A DNA stretch of 64,000 bases from an uncultured Chryseobacterium sp. Lineage in GTDB: Bacteria; Bacteroidota; Bacteroidia; Flavobacteriales; Weeksellaceae. Numbering within the stretch: the stretch's first letter is position 1; the number at the start of each line of letters is the position of its first letter. The translations under genes were made by a program, and so were the position numbers. Under the pieces are notes generated by a model. The model saw only the letters and a list, made by a program, of their open reading frames with translations, was not told where the DNA came from and did not search any database. The DNA is taken from NCBI RefSeq assembly GCF_936933875.1, contig NZ_CAKZIK010000070.1, forward strand, positions 6,634 to 70,633, in the 5' to 3' direction. Below are positions 24,839 through 33,335 of this stretch, in pieces.

Positions 24839-25741
24839 ATGCCTATTGAAATTATTTTTCGAAACCACCACTGTGAGTGGATTGATGTTGAAGCGCCAAC
24901 GCAGGAAGACCTGAATTTTCTGCATGACCGATACGAAATTAATACTCTTTTGCTGGAAGACACCATTGACCCTAATCACCTTCCAAAATTCGAGCAGGAT
25001 AACCATGTGAAATTCTTCCTGATGCGAGAAAATACGGAGCTTGAAAGAGCGAGCCTGAACACGATAAGTGATATTTCAACGAAGTTGGGTGTTTTTGTGG
25101 TGAACAATGTTATCATTACCATTCACAGGATGAAAAACCGCAGCGTTTACGATTTTAAAAAGGAAGTTTATCTTGATGAAAACAAAGAAATTACTGCTGA
25201 TAAAATTGCGCTCAAGTTAGCTTTAAAAGTCCTGAAATCTTTTGACGATGAATCTAAAAACCTGTTGGAAACCATGGACAACATCGAAAACGAAATTTTC
25301 CTGAAAAATACCAACAGTTCCAACCAAATTCGCAGACTGTATAAAATGAAACGTAAATCCGGACTGAATACGAGAATCCTAAATATTTCTGCAGACTGGG
25401 TTGAAAAATTTAAACTTTTAAAAGTTGAAGATTCAGCATTTGTTGATTTGAAGGACAAATATAATGACGTAGTTGCAGATTTCGACCATTTAAATGCACA
25501 GGTAACCAACCTCATCCAAATGTATCTTGCTTTAACCGACCAAAAAGCGAATCAAGTGATGAAAGTTCTTGCGATTTATTCGATGTACTTCTTCCCGATT
25601 ACCTTTATTGCAGGGATTTACGGGATGAACTTCGAATTTATGCCCGAATTAAAACACAAATACGGCTACTTCCTTACTTTAGGTTTGATGGCATTAATTG
25701 CACTTCTGACTTTCATTTATGTACGCAGAAAACGATGGTAA
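24839..25741 (+). CDS. corA: CorA-family magnesium/divalent cation transporter
   Basis: This inner-membrane channel is expected to be pentameric. Its 300 residues comprise a cytoplasmic N-terminal domain with a long helix (about 120-240), then two membrane helices at about 245-262 and 275-295 joined by the selectivity motif YGMNFEFMPE (Gly262-Met263-Asn264). The basic C-terminal end (VRRKRW) is typical. Proteins this short belong to the general CorA group, and selectivity among Mg, Co and Ni cannot be read from sequence. It is a single gene, divergent from fabH. Confidence 0.93.
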   Translation: MPIEIIFRNHHCEWIDVEAPTQEDLNFLHDRYEINTLLLEDTIDPNHLPKFEQDNHVKFFLMRENTELERASLNTISDISTKLGVFVVNNVIITIHRMKNRSVYDFKKEVYLDENKEITADKIALKLALKVLKSFDDESKNLLETMDNIENEIFLKNTNSSNQIRRLYKMKRKSGLNTRILNISADWVEKFKLLKVEDSAFVDLKDKYNDVVADFDHLNAQVTNLIQMYLALTDQKANQVMKVLAIYSMYFFPITFIAGIYGMNFEFMPELKHKYGYFLTLGLMALIALLTFIYVRRKRW

Positions 25742-25748
25742 AATAAAA

Positions 25749-25777
25749 AGCGGTTTCAGAACATTTCTAAAACCGCT
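25749..25777 (+). terminator. Weak terminator after corA
   Basis: AGCGGTTT and AAACCGCT pair around a 13-nt loop; no strong T-tract follows. Confidence 0.45.
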
Positions 25778-25889
25778 CCCACTTTAAATAAACAAATATA
25801 ATCAAACGATTGATTGAAAATTTTGTACAAAATTTATTTTTTTGAATTTAACTTTGAAATAATTCAGATGTCAAACTCAAAAATATTTT

Positions 25890-25897
25890 TATATTTG
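25890..25897 (+). promoter_or_regulatory. Candidate -7 box of the Cys/Lys-rich secreted protein gene
   Basis: TATATTTG matches TAnnTTTG 32 bp before the ATG at 25930. Confidence 0.45.
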
Positions 25898-25929
25898 AAG
25901 AATAATATTTAACTAAAAATCAAAACGAT

Positions 25930-26145
25930 ATGAAAAAAATAATCTCAGTTTTAGCAGTAGCTGCATTCACTTTCGGCTTTGCTCAGGAAACACCAAAAAA
26001 ATCTTGCTGTGCAGGAAAAGATGCTAAAGAATGCAAAATGGGCGACAAAAAAATGGCAAAAGCATGTGACATGAAAGGCCACAAAGACTGTAAAACGCAG
26101 TGCGCAACAAAAACTAAAAAAAGTTCTGTTAAGAAAGCAGCTTAG
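25930..26145 (+). CDS. Secreted cysteine- and lysine-rich small protein, 71 residues
   Basis: A signal peptide of about 19 residues (MKKIISVLAVAAFTFGFAQ) is followed by a mature region of about 52 residues. The mature part has six cysteines (SCC, ECK, ACD, DCK, QCA), two histidine-adjacent motifs (KGHKDC) and many lysines. Such spacing suggests metal binding or disulfides in the periplasm. I do not recognise a characterised family. It has its own promoter-like box and a strong terminator, so it is monocistronic and probably abundant or regulated. Confidence 0.75.
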   Translation: MKKIISVLAVAAFTFGFAQETPKKSCCAGKDAKECKMGDKKMAKACDMKGHKDCKTQCATKTKKSSVKKAA

Positions 26146-26151
26146 AAAAAT

Positions 26152-26178
26152 AACCACTCGAAATGAGTGGTTTTTTTA
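26152..26178 (+). terminator. Strong terminator after the Cys-rich protein gene
   Basis: AACCACTC and GAGTGGTT form a stem around GAAAT and run into seven T residues. It could also serve the convergent SDR gene. Confidence 0.85.
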
Positions 26179-26186
26179 TTCTTAAA

Positions 26187-26999
26187 TTAATTTCTTCCTT
26201 TAAAGTCCTTCATCGTATCATAAATCCCGAACACGTTTCGCATTACCCAATCGAAAGAGGGAAGCGGCAAAATTCCTTGTGAAAAACGGATAAACCAATA
26301 AGGAAGCGGCATTGCCAACATTTTTGTTTTACTTTCTATAGCGCTGATGATTCTTTCCGAAGTTTTTTCCGGTTCAAGTATAGGAAGCAGTTTAGATTTT
26401 ACTCCATCAAACATTCCTGTATTAATATAAAACGGCATGATGGTCGTTACCGAAATATTTTTGCCCAACTGTTCCATTTCCAGCCTTAAACTGTCGCTCC
26501 AACCGGTTACAGCCCACTTAGATGCTGCATAAACAGCCATTTTCGGATTCGAAATTAATCCAGCCGAAGAAGCAATATTACAAATGGCTCCAAAATTTTT
26601 CGACATCATTTCCGGTAAAAATTCGAGAGTGATGTGCATTAACGCATTCGAATTAATATGCATGCTTTTCGCAATATCGTCATGGGTATGTTCATGAAAA
26701 TATTTTCCTACGACAATTCCGGCATTGTTAATTAAAATTTCGGGGGAACCGCATTCCTGCTTGGTTTTTGCAGCTACTGTTTTAATTTCTTCAGCATTAT
26801 TTAAATCAATTTTAAAGCAGAAAATTTCACCCCCTAAACTGGAGAATTCTTCCTTTACCTGCTGCATTCCGGCTTCGTTGATATCCCAAATGATGAGTTT
26901 TCCGCATCCCCTTTCAAGAGATTTTCTCGCCATAATTTTACCGATTCCCGAAGCACCGCCTGTAATAAGTACTGTTTTCTTTTGGAACAATGTTTTCAT
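26187..26999 (-). CDS. SDR family NAD(P)-dependent oxidoreductase
   Basis: This short-chain dehydrogenase has 270 residues: cofactor loop TGGASGIG near 14-21, NNAGIV near 91-96, catalytic Ser in NIASSAG, and Tyr/Lys in YAASKWA. The C-terminal region has hydrophobic stretches (PLPYWFIRFSQGILPLP) that suggest a lipophilic substrate or membrane contact. It resembles dehydrogenases that act on lipids or acetoin-like ketones, but the substrate is not determined. It is divergent from the aldehyde dehydrogenase gene, whose promoter overlaps this gene's start. Confidence 0.85.
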   Translation of the reverse strand: MKTLFQKKTVLITGGASGIGKIMARKSLERGCGKLIIWDINEAGMQQVKEEFSSLGGEIFCFKIDLNNAEEIKTVAAKTKQECGSPEILINNAGIVVGKYFHEHTHDDIAKSMHINSNALMHITLEFLPEMMSKNFGAICNIASSAGLISNPKMAVYAASKWAVTGWSDSLRLEMEQLGKNISVTTIMPFYINTGMFDGVKSKLLPILEPEKTSERIISAIESKTKMLAMPLPYWFIRFSQGILPLPSFDWVMRNVFGIYDTMKDFKGRN

Positions 27000-27011
27000 T
27001 CAATATATTTG
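26982..27011 (+). promoter_or_regulatory. Promoter of the aldehyde dehydrogenase gene
   Basis: TTG at 26982-26984 and TATATTTG at 27004-27011 are separated by exactly 19 bp, the best match in the window to the Bacteroidota consensus. The -33 part lies inside the divergent SDR coding start. Confidence 0.7.
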
Positions 27012-27030
27012 AAACAAGAATCTAAAAATA

Positions 27031-28392
27031 ATGAATTTTCAAGAGATACATCAGTCGCAGCAGGAATTTTTCAAAACACAAAAAACAAAGAACATCAAGT
27101 TCCGGAAAATGTATCTGGAAAAACTGAAAAGTGTCATCATCAAAAATGAAAGACTGCTCTATGAAGCCATTTATGCAGATTTCGGAAAATCTAAATTCGA
27201 TACTTTCACTACAGAAATTTCCTTCGTCATCAAAGACATCGACTATAACCTGAAACATCTGAACAGTTTTGCTTCACCTAAAAAAGTGAAAACCAATATC
27301 GTTAATCAGTTAGGAAGCAGCAGAATTTACAATGAACCTTTGGGTTGTGTTCTCGTTATCGGAGCCTGGAATTATCCTTACCAACTTTCGCTCTCCCCTC
27401 TTGTTTCAGCAATTGCAGCCGGAAACTGCGCGATTTTGAAACCGAGCGAAATAGCAGAAAATACCATGAAAGCCATGGCAAAAATGATTAATGAAAATTT
27501 CCCGAGTGATTATCTTTACGTTGCAGAAGGCGGCATTGAAGAAACCACTGAAATTTTAAAATTAAAATTCGATAAAATATTTTTCACAGGAAGTCCAAAA
27601 GTTGGGAAAATTATCTATGAAGCTGCTGCGAAAAATTTAACGCCGGTAACATTGGAACTAGGCGGAAAATCTCCGGCGATTGTTACCGAAAATGCAAACT
27701 TTGAAGTTGCTGCGAAACGGATTGTTTGGGGCAAATTTTTAAACGCAGGACAAACCTGCGTTGCTCCGGATTACGTTTTAGTGGACGAAAAAGTGAAAGA
27801 CAAATTTCTTGAATATGTAAAAAGTTTTATTAAAACTTTCGATTATCAGCCACAAAGTGAACATTACACGAGAATTATCAATGATAGAAATTTCGACCGA
27901 CTTCTGAATTTCATCGATAAAGACAAAATATATTACGGCGGAAATACGGACCGCGAAAAACTTTACATTGAACCAACTGTTCTGAACAATGTTTCGTGGG
28001 ACGACTTTGTGATGCAGGAAGAAATTTTCGGACCTATTTTACCGGTGGTAAGCTATAAAATTTTTAATGAAGCGTTAAATAAAATCACTGAAGGTGAAAA
28101 ACCTTTAGCTGCGTATATTTTCACAGAGAAGAACGAAGAAAAACGAATGTTTACAGAGAAAATATCTTTCGGAGGAGGCTGTATAAATGATGTAATGATG
28201 CATCTAAGCAACGACCATCTTCCTTTTGGAGGTATCGGAAATTCCGGAATTGGCAACTACCACGGAAAATTTGGTTTCGAAACATTTTCCCACCAAAAAG
28301 CAGTGCTGAACAGAGCAACTTGGGGAGAACCCAACTTTAAATATCCTCCATACACAGAAGATAAACTGAAGTGGATCAAGAAAGTACTTTAA
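27031..28392 (+). CDS. Aldehyde dehydrogenase, class 3-like
   Basis: This NAD(P)-dependent oxidation of aldehydes to acids is carried out by 453 residues, the short length typical of class 3 (fatty or aromatic aldehyde) enzymes. Catalytic Cys243 is in NAGQTCVAPDY and Glu209 in TLELGGKSP. GAWNYPYQLSLSPL (111-124) marks the cofactor pocket. The FGGIGNSGIGNYHGKFGFETFSH segment near the C-terminus is characteristic of the class. The divergent SDR neighbour suggests a possible alcohol/aldehyde pathway, which is inference. Confidence 0.92.
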   Translation: MNFQEIHQSQQEFFKTQKTKNIKFRKMYLEKLKSVIIKNERLLYEAIYADFGKSKFDTFTTEISFVIKDIDYNLKHLNSFASPKKVKTNIVNQLGSSRIYNEPLGCVLVIGAWNYPYQLSLSPLVSAIAAGNCAILKPSEIAENTMKAMAKMINENFPSDYLYVAEGGIEETTEILKLKFDKIFFTGSPKVGKIIYEAAAKNLTPVTLELGGKSPAIVTENANFEVAAKRIVWGKFLNAGQTCVAPDYVLVDEKVKDKFLEYVKSFIKTFDYQPQSEHYTRIINDRNFDRLLNFIDKDKIYYGGNTDREKLYIEPTVLNNVSWDDFVMQEEIFGPILPVVSYKIFNEALNKITEGEKPLAAYIFTEKNEEKRMFTEKISFGGGCINDVMMHLSNDHLPFGGIGNSGIGNYHGKFGFETFSHQKAVLNRATWGEPNFKYPPYTEDKLKWIKKVL

Positions 28393-28393
28393 A

Positions 28394-28428
28394 TAAAAAA
28401 ACGGTAAAAATTTACCGGTTTTGTTTTT
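28394..28428. terminator. Bidirectional terminator between convergent genes
   Basis: AACGGTAAA and TTTACCGGTT pair around AA, with A- and T-tracts on the two sides. It serves the aldehyde dehydrogenase (+) and the thioredoxin-like gene (-). Confidence 0.75.
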
Positions 28429-29022
28429 TTATGATTTAGGAACCCAAGTGTTGAAAAACTCTTTTACTTTTTCAATACTATAGCCTTTTCCTTCTTCCAA
28501 AACTGCACTGTCTTGAGTATGGATTTGCTTTCCATTTTTATCCAAAACAATGAAAACAGGATATCCATATTTTTCTCCTGGATTTCCGAACTTCGCAAAA
28601 ATCTTTTCGTTTTTGTTCTCAGGTGAAAAATTTAAGTGATAATACAAATAGTTTTTGTCCACAATTTCTTTAAGTTCAGGGGTTTCCTGAACGAAATTAT
28701 TAAAACGCAAACACCAGATACACCAGTTTCCACCCGCTTGTAGAATAATATTTTTGTTTTCTTTTTTAGCCTGCGCAACCAATTTTGCAATATCTGCTTC
28801 TGCGTTGGCTTTTGCATCGTAAGGTTTTGGAAGTTTTGCTTTTTCTTCGGCAGCTGCTTTCTTTTTCGCTTCAGCTATTGCAACACTGTCGGTTTTTACC
28901 AATAAAGATTTATCGGTTTCTCCTTTGCTTTCTATTTTAATGTCTTCAGTTTTTTGTGAATAAGCCAAAGAGCCTATCAACAAAGTACTGAAAACACCAA
29001 TTTTAAATATTTTGTTTTTCAT
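28429..29022 (-). CDS. Secreted thioredoxin-fold protein
   Basis: A signal peptide (about 1-22, ending LAYSQ) is followed by an acidic/lysine linker and a thioredoxin fold with redox motif Cys101-Ile-Trp-Cys104 in GGNWCIWC. YGYPVFIVLDKNGK supplies the cis-proline region. The 197-residue length and the DUF255/thioredoxin_7-like pattern suggest a periplasmic disulfide reductase or oxidase. The linker (about 40-75) is rich in Ala, Glu and Lys and probably helical. It is monocistronic, with a TACTTTTG box upstream on the minus strand. Confidence 0.87.
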   Translation of the reverse strand: MKNKIFKIGVFSTLLIGSLAYSQKTEDIKIESKGETDKSLLVKTDSVAIAEAKKKAAAEEKAKLPKPYDAKANAEADIAKLVAQAKKENKNIILQAGGNWCIWCLRFNNFVQETPELKEIVDKNYLYYHLNFSPENKNEKIFAKFGNPGEKYGYPVFIVLDKNGKQIHTQDSAVLEEGKGYSIEKVKEFFNTWVPKS

Positions 29023-29040
29023 TTTCTAAATTTTACTGTT

Positions 29041-29048
29041 CAAAAGTA
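29041..29048 (-). promoter_or_regulatory. Candidate -7 box of the thioredoxin-fold gene
   Basis: TACTTTTG on the minus strand matches TAnnTTTG, 18 bp before the ATG. A TTG lies upstream, but the spacing is only about 15 bp. Confidence 0.45.
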
Positions 29049-29093
29049 GAGATTTTATCTCTGCAAAAATGAAACCCAACTGTTATTTATTGT

Positions 29094-29101
29094 TAAATTT
29101 G
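29094..29101 (+). promoter_or_regulatory. Candidate -7 box of the acyltransferase operon
   Basis: TAAATTTG lies 9 bp before the ATG at 29111. It falls downstream of the longer-frame ATG at 29069, arguing for the shorter protein. Confidence 0.5.
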
Positions 29102-29110
29102 CAATCTTGT

Positions 29111-29989
29111 ATGAATTTTTTATTTAACATCGTTTTACTTTTTTCCCGTCTCCCTCTGAAAATCCATTATATTTTTTCGGATCTTATCTTCTTTTTGAAC
29201 TGGTATCTTGTAGGATATCGCAAGAAAATTGTGCGCGAAAATATCCAGAAATCTTTTCCAAAAAAAAACGCTGAAGAAGTAAAGGAAATTAGCAAAAAAT
29301 TCTTCAAAAATTTCTCGGATTATATTGTGGAAACTATCCGTTCTTTTACGATTTCGGATAAAGAACTTCGGGTGAGAGTTCAGCATATTAATCAGGATTT
29401 ATTTCATGATGCAAAAGCAGAACAAAAAAACATCATTCTTTTAGCCGGACACGTTTTCAACTGGGAATGGTTCAATGCTTTAGCAACGATTATTCCTCAG
29501 GAACATTGTCATCCTGTTTACCGAAAAGTACAGAGCGAATTTTGGGAAAATCAGGTCAAAAAAATCAGAAACAGCTTTGGAAACGAAGCATTGGAAGCCA
29601 ATGAAGTCATGCGTCATATTTTCCGAAATAAGAATGACGGAAATTCTGTATATATGTTTGTTGCAGACCAAACTCCGCATGTGGACAATGTTGATATTGG
29701 TGTGAAATTTCTGAACCAAGAAACTCCTGTTTTCAATGGCTACGACAGATTGGCGACAAGAATGGATCTCGCTTTTATTTATTGTGAAATGAAGAAAGTA
29801 AAGCGCGGTTTCTATCAAATTAATTACTACAGGATTGAACCGGATGCTGAAAAATTTACCGATAACGAAGTCGTGATTAAATTCCATAAATTGTTGGAAA
29901 ATACGATCAATAAAAGACCCGACAATTATTTGTGGTCGCACAGAAAATGGAAATATAGCCATGCAATTAAAAGAATGGTTGGTTTATAA
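29111..29989 (+). CDS. LpxL/HtrB-like lysophospholipid or lipid A acyltransferase
   Basis: This inner-membrane enzyme transfers an acyl chain to lipid A or a related lipid. The ATG at 29111 gives 292 residues beginning with a hydrophobic N-terminal helix (MNFLFNIVLLFSRLPLK); the frame is open back to 29069, but a promoter box lies between the two starts. The catalytic HX4E motif is His114-VFNW-Glu119. VADQTPH (about 180-186) and KFHKLLENTI are further family segments. The stop TAA shares an A with the ATG of the glycosyltransferase (TAATG), indicating coupled translation in an envelope-lipid operon. Confidence 0.9.
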   Translation: MNFLFNIVLLFSRLPLKIHYIFSDLIFFLNWYLVGYRKKIVRENIQKSFPKKNAEEVKEISKKFFKNFSDYIVETIRSFTISDKELRVRVQHINQDLFHDAKAEQKNIILLAGHVFNWEWFNALATIIPQEHCHPVYRKVQSEFWENQVKKIRNSFGNEALEANEVMRHIFRNKNDGNSVYMFVADQTPHVDNVDIGVKFLNQETPVFNGYDRLATRMDLAFIYCEMKKVKRGFYQINYYRIEPDAEKFTDNEVVIKFHKLLENTINKRPDNYLWSHRKWKYSHAIKRMVGL

Positions 29990-30966
29990 TGCAGAATGAA
30001 ATGAAAAAAGTAGCCATCGCCATCCTGAACTGGAACGGAAAAAACTGGTTGGAAAAATTTCTTCCGTCCGTCATTCAGCATTCTGCGGAAGCGGAAATTT
30101 ATGTGATTGACAATGCTTCCACTGATGATTCTGTTCAGTTTCTTCAAAGCCATTTTCCTTCAGTAAAGATTGTTGAAAATGAAAAAAATACCGGTTTTGC
30201 AGGAGGTTACAACGAAGGTTTAAAAAAAATTGATGAGGAAATCTATTGTCTTCTGAACTCGGACGTGGAAGTGACGGAAAACTGGATTTCTCCTGTTTTA
30301 AATTTATTTGAATCTGATCCAAATATTGCCGCAATTCAACCTAAAGTGCTTTCCTACGAGCGAAAGGACGAGTTCGAATTTGCCGGAGCTGCCGGTGGAA
30401 TGATTGATAATTTAGGGTATCCGTATTGCAGAGGACGAATTTTCGAAAAAACGGAAAAAGATAATGGACAATACAATGATGAAACAGAAATTTTCTGGGC
30501 TTCAGGTTGTGCGATGTTTATCCGTTCAAAAGATTTTTGGACACAAAATGGTTTCGATGAACGGTTTTTCGCCCATCAGGAAGAAATTGATCTCTGCTGG
30601 AGACTGAAAAATTCGGGACGAAAAATTTACTATACTGGAAAGTCTACCGTTTATCACGTTGGTGGCGGAACTTTAAATAAACAAAAACCACAGAAAACCT
30701 ATCTCAACATTAGAAACAATCTTTCGATGTTGGCAAAAAATCTGCCTTTTCCTAAAGTGATTTGGTTGATTTTTTTCAGACTTTGTCTCGATGGAATTGC
30801 AGGAATTTATTTCGGTCTGAAGGATGGTTTCCCTCATCTTTGGGCAGTTGTAAGAGCGCATTTTAGCTTCTATGCACAACTTCCCGGAACTTTTAAAAGA
30901 AGGGGAACAAAACAGCACAAAGATTATTATCAAAGCAGATGGATCATCTTCAAACATTTTCTTTAA
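29989..30966 (+). CDS. Glycosyltransferase family 2
   Basis: This inverting GT-A enzyme of 325 residues has ILNWNGKNWLE near the N-terminus, VIDNASTDDS (39-48) and the acidic LLNSDVEV (88-95) of the nucleotide-sugar site. FWASGCAMFIRSKDF and GFDERFFAHQEEIDLCWRL are typical of rhamnosyl- or similar transferases. The start overlaps the acyltransferase stop by one base; Met5 (30001) is an alternative. The acceptor is unknown, but the coupling suggests surface glycolipid synthesis. Confidence 0.9.
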   Translation: MQNEMKKVAIAILNWNGKNWLEKFLPSVIQHSAEAEIYVIDNASTDDSVQFLQSHFPSVKIVENEKNTGFAGGYNEGLKKIDEEIYCLLNSDVEVTENWISPVLNLFESDPNIAAIQPKVLSYERKDEFEFAGAAGGMIDNLGYPYCRGRIFEKTEKDNGQYNDETEIFWASGCAMFIRSKDFWTQNGFDERFFAHQEEIDLCWRLKNSGRKIYYTGKSTVYHVGGGTLNKQKPQKTYLNIRNNLSMLAKNLPFPKVIWLIFFRLCLDGIAGIYFGLKDGFPHLWAVVRAHFSFYAQLPGTFKRRGTKQHKDYYQSRWIIFKHFL

Positions 30967-30969
30967 AAC

Positions 30970-31527
30970 ATGATTGATTTCTGCGCTATTGATTTTGAAA
31001 CTGCCACTCACGAGCGAAATTCCGCCTGTGAAATGGGAATTTGCGTGGTAGAAAACGGAGAAATAGTTGCGACCAAAACATGGCTCATTAAACCACCAAG
31101 TTTCCCATATTTTCATCCAAGAAATATAGATGTTCACGGAATTACTCCGGAAGATGTTCAGGACGCTCCTACTTTCGACGAAATTTGGCATGAAGCAGAA
31201 AACCTTATGTACGGAAATCTGATGATTGCACATAACGCGTCTTTCGATGCGGGAGTTTTGCGCAGCTGCCTTGATTATTATGGTTTTTTCAAACCAAAAC
31301 TGAATTATATTTGTTCAATTTCAATCGCCAAAAAATCCTGGAAAAATCTTCCTCGTTACGGCCTGAAAAGTTTAGCAGAACATCATGCAATAAACTTCAA
31401 CCACCACAGAGCCGGAGACGACGCCGAAGTGTGTGCGAAGATTTCTTTATTAGCGTTTCAGAATTTAATGTTGACCAGAAATGAGGAAGTACGGCAAGTA
31501 TTAGGAAAAAGCCTGAAAGTATTATAG
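30970..31527 (+). CDS. DnaQ-like 3'-5' exonuclease
   Basis: This DEDDh exonuclease of 185 residues has Asp8/Glu10 in AIDFETA, Asp93 in HNASFDAG, and His146/Asp151 in HHRAGDD. It contains only the exonuclease domain and resembles the epsilon-like proteins that proofread or process DNA/RNA ends. The start lies 3 bp after the glycosyltransferase stop, so it is probably co-transcribed despite unrelated function. Whether it is the replicative proofreading subunit cannot be said. Confidence 0.88.
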   Translation: MIDFCAIDFETATHERNSACEMGICVVENGEIVATKTWLIKPPSFPYFHPRNIDVHGITPEDVQDAPTFDEIWHEAENLMYGNLMIAHNASFDAGVLRSCLDYYGFFKPKLNYICSISIAKKSWKNLPRYGLKSLAEHHAINFNHHRAGDDAEVCAKISLLAFQNLMLTRNEEVRQVLGKSLKVL

Positions 31528-31532
31528 AAAAA

Positions 31533-31553
31533 AGCAGACTTCAAAAGCCTGCT
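31533..31553 (+). terminator. Weak terminator hairpin after the exonuclease gene
   Basis: AGCAGACTT and AAGCCTGCT pair imperfectly over CAA; the following sequence is AT-rich but lacks a clear T-tract. Confidence 0.4.
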
Positions 31554-31575
31554 CATTTATATCAATGTGATTTGG

Positions 31576-31962
31576 TTAGTTACTGAAAACTTCCGCCATC
31601 AAACTGAATTTTGGAATTTCAATTTCAATATTTTCCTGAGTATCCTGATTTACGCAGAGATATTTTCCACTCATATTTCCTACACCGGAATGCAGGACAA
31701 CGTTGGAAAAATACCTGAAGTCATCACCCGGTAAAATCTCCGGTGTTAAACCAATAACGCCATCACCCGAAACTTCTGTGAAACCGTTGCCAATATCGTA
31801 AATCAGCCATTTTCTCTTCAAAAGTTTAATGGGATGTTCCCCAAGATTTTCGATGGTAATATTATATCTGAATACAAAACGGTTTTCGGCCGGAAAACTG
31901 TTCTTAATATCGTATTCCGGAGTTACTGAAACCTTAATGTTAAAAGTAGTTTTTGTAAACAT
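31576..31962 (-). CDS. apaG: ApaG protein
   Basis: The family (also called Co2+/Mg2+ efflux protein ApaG) has a small beta-sandwich fold. The ATG at 31962 gives 128 residues starting MFTKTTFNIKVSVTPEY, the usual family start; the frame is open 9 codons further upstream. RKWLIYDIGNG, VSGDGVIG and GDDFRYFSNV are diagnostic. Biochemical function is unsettled; links to ion homeostasis come from enterobacterial genetics. It is convergent with the exonuclease and downstream of nothing on its own strand. Confidence 0.92.
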   Translation of the reverse strand: MFTKTTFNIKVSVTPEYDIKNSFPAENRFVFRYNITIENLGEHPIKLLKRKWLIYDIGNGFTEVSGDGVIGLTPEILPGDDFRYFSNVVLHSGVGNMSGKYLCVNQDTQENIEIEIPKFSLMAEVFSN

Positions 31963-31987
31963 CCTAATTAATTTTTTAAAATAATAC

Positions 31988-32018
31988 AAAAATCCCGCCT
32001 TTTTATTGACGGGATTTT
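31988..32018 (-). terminator. Terminator after odhB
   Basis: AAAATCCCG and CGGGATTTT pair around a 12-nt loop, placed 29 bp beyond the odhB stop on the minus strand. Confidence 0.75.
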
Positions 32019-32046
32019 AATTTTATATGAATTTTTCTTAATTCTG

Positions 32047-33312
32047 CTATAATTCAAGCGCTTTACGCTCGTCGCCTCCCATCAAATGTTCAACCGGATT
32101 GTCAATGGCTTCTTTCACTGCAACAAGGAATCCTACAGACTCTCTACCATCAATAATTCTATGGTCATAAGACATTGCAAGATACATCATTGGTCTAATA
32201 ACAACCTGTCCGTCAACAGCCACCGGTCTTTGGATAATGTTGTGCATTCCCAAAATTGCAGATTGCGGAGGATTGATAATTGGTGTTGAAAGCATCGAAC
32301 CGAAAACTCCACCATTGGTAATTGTGAAAGTTCCGCCTGTCATTTCATCAACGGTAATTTTTCCGTCTCTTACTCTTTCAGCAAGGCTTTTAATTCCACC
32401 TTCAACTCCTCTGAAAGTCATATTTTCAGCATTTCTCAATACCGGAACCATTAAACCTTTAGGTCCTGAAACTGCTACCGAAATATCACAGAAATCATAA
32501 TTTACTTTGAAATCTCCATCCAAAGAAGCATTCACGTCCGGATACATCTGCAAAGCCCTTGTAACCGCCTTTGTGAAGAAGGACATAAATCCTAAACCGA
32601 TACCGTGTTTTGCTGCGAATTCGTCTTTATATTGTTTTCTGATTCTGAAAATTTCGGACATATCAACTTCGTTGAAAGTCGTCAACATTGCAGTTTCGTT
32701 TTTCACTGAAACCAATCTTGCTGCCAATTTTCTTCTTAGAACTGAAAGTTTTGTCGTTGTAGTTCCTCTGCTTCCTGAGGTTGAAGCAGCAGTTCCCATT
32801 GCAGGAACAGCAGCAACCGATGCGTCTTCCTTAGTAATTCTTCCGCCTTTTCCTGTACCGGAAACCTGTGAAGCGTCAATTCCTTTTTCATCAAGAATTT
32901 TCTTTGCAGCCGGAGATGGAGTTCCAGTCGCATAAGTTGCAGCAGTTGGTTTTTCAGCTTCCTGAACAACTGCAGGTTTTTCCACTACTTTTGCTTCAGC
33001 TTGGGGAGCTTCTGCATTTCCGTCAGTTTTTGGAACTTCCTGAACAGGAGCAACTGAACCTTCCGGTTTTGCAGCATCCATATCGATTAAGCAAACAACC
33101 TGTCCAACCTGTACTACTTCTCCTTCTTCAGCTTTCAAAGTAATTACACCACTTTGTTCTGCCGGAAGTTCAAGTGTAGCTTTATCGGAATCCACTTCTG
33201 CGATAGGCTGGTCTTTTTCTACATAATCACCGTCTTTCACCAACCAGGTTGCAATTTCAACTTCTGTGATTGATTCTCCCGGTGAAGGGACTTTCATTTC
33301 TAATATTGACAT
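32047..33312 (-). CDS. odhB: Dihydrolipoyllysine-residue succinyltransferase (E2 of 2-oxoglutarate dehydrogenase)
   Basis: The E2 core of the oxoglutarate dehydrogenase complex carries the swinging lipoyl arm. Its 421 residues comprise one lipoyl domain with Lys44 in EVDSDKATLELP, an Ala/Pro/Glu-rich linker (about 80-125), an E1/E3-binding domain (TPSPAAKKILDEKGIDASQV), and the catalytic domain with SYDHRIIDGRESV near 392-404. It lies downstream of odhA on the same strand, but a 189-codon secreted-protein gene intervenes. Confidence 0.96.
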   Translation of the reverse strand: MSILEMKVPSPGESITEVEIATWLVKDGDYVEKDQPIAEVDSDKATLELPAEQSGVITLKAEEGEVVQVGQVVCLIDMDAAKPEGSVAPVQEVPKTDGNAEAPQAEAKVVEKPAVVQEAEKPTAATYATGTPSPAAKKILDEKGIDASQVSGTGKGGRITKEDASVAAVPAMGTAASTSGSRGTTTTKLSVLRRKLAARLVSVKNETAMLTTFNEVDMSEIFRIRKQYKDEFAAKHGIGLGFMSFFTKAVTRALQMYPDVNASLDGDFKVNYDFCDISVAVSGPKGLMVPVLRNAENMTFRGVEGGIKSLAERVRDGKITVDEMTGGTFTITNGGVFGSMLSTPIINPPQSAILGMHNIIQRPVAVDGQVVIRPMMYLAMSYDHRIIDGRESVGFLVAVKEAIDNPVEHLMGGDERKALEL

Positions 33313-33335
33313 CGGATATATTTTTTTAATATTTA

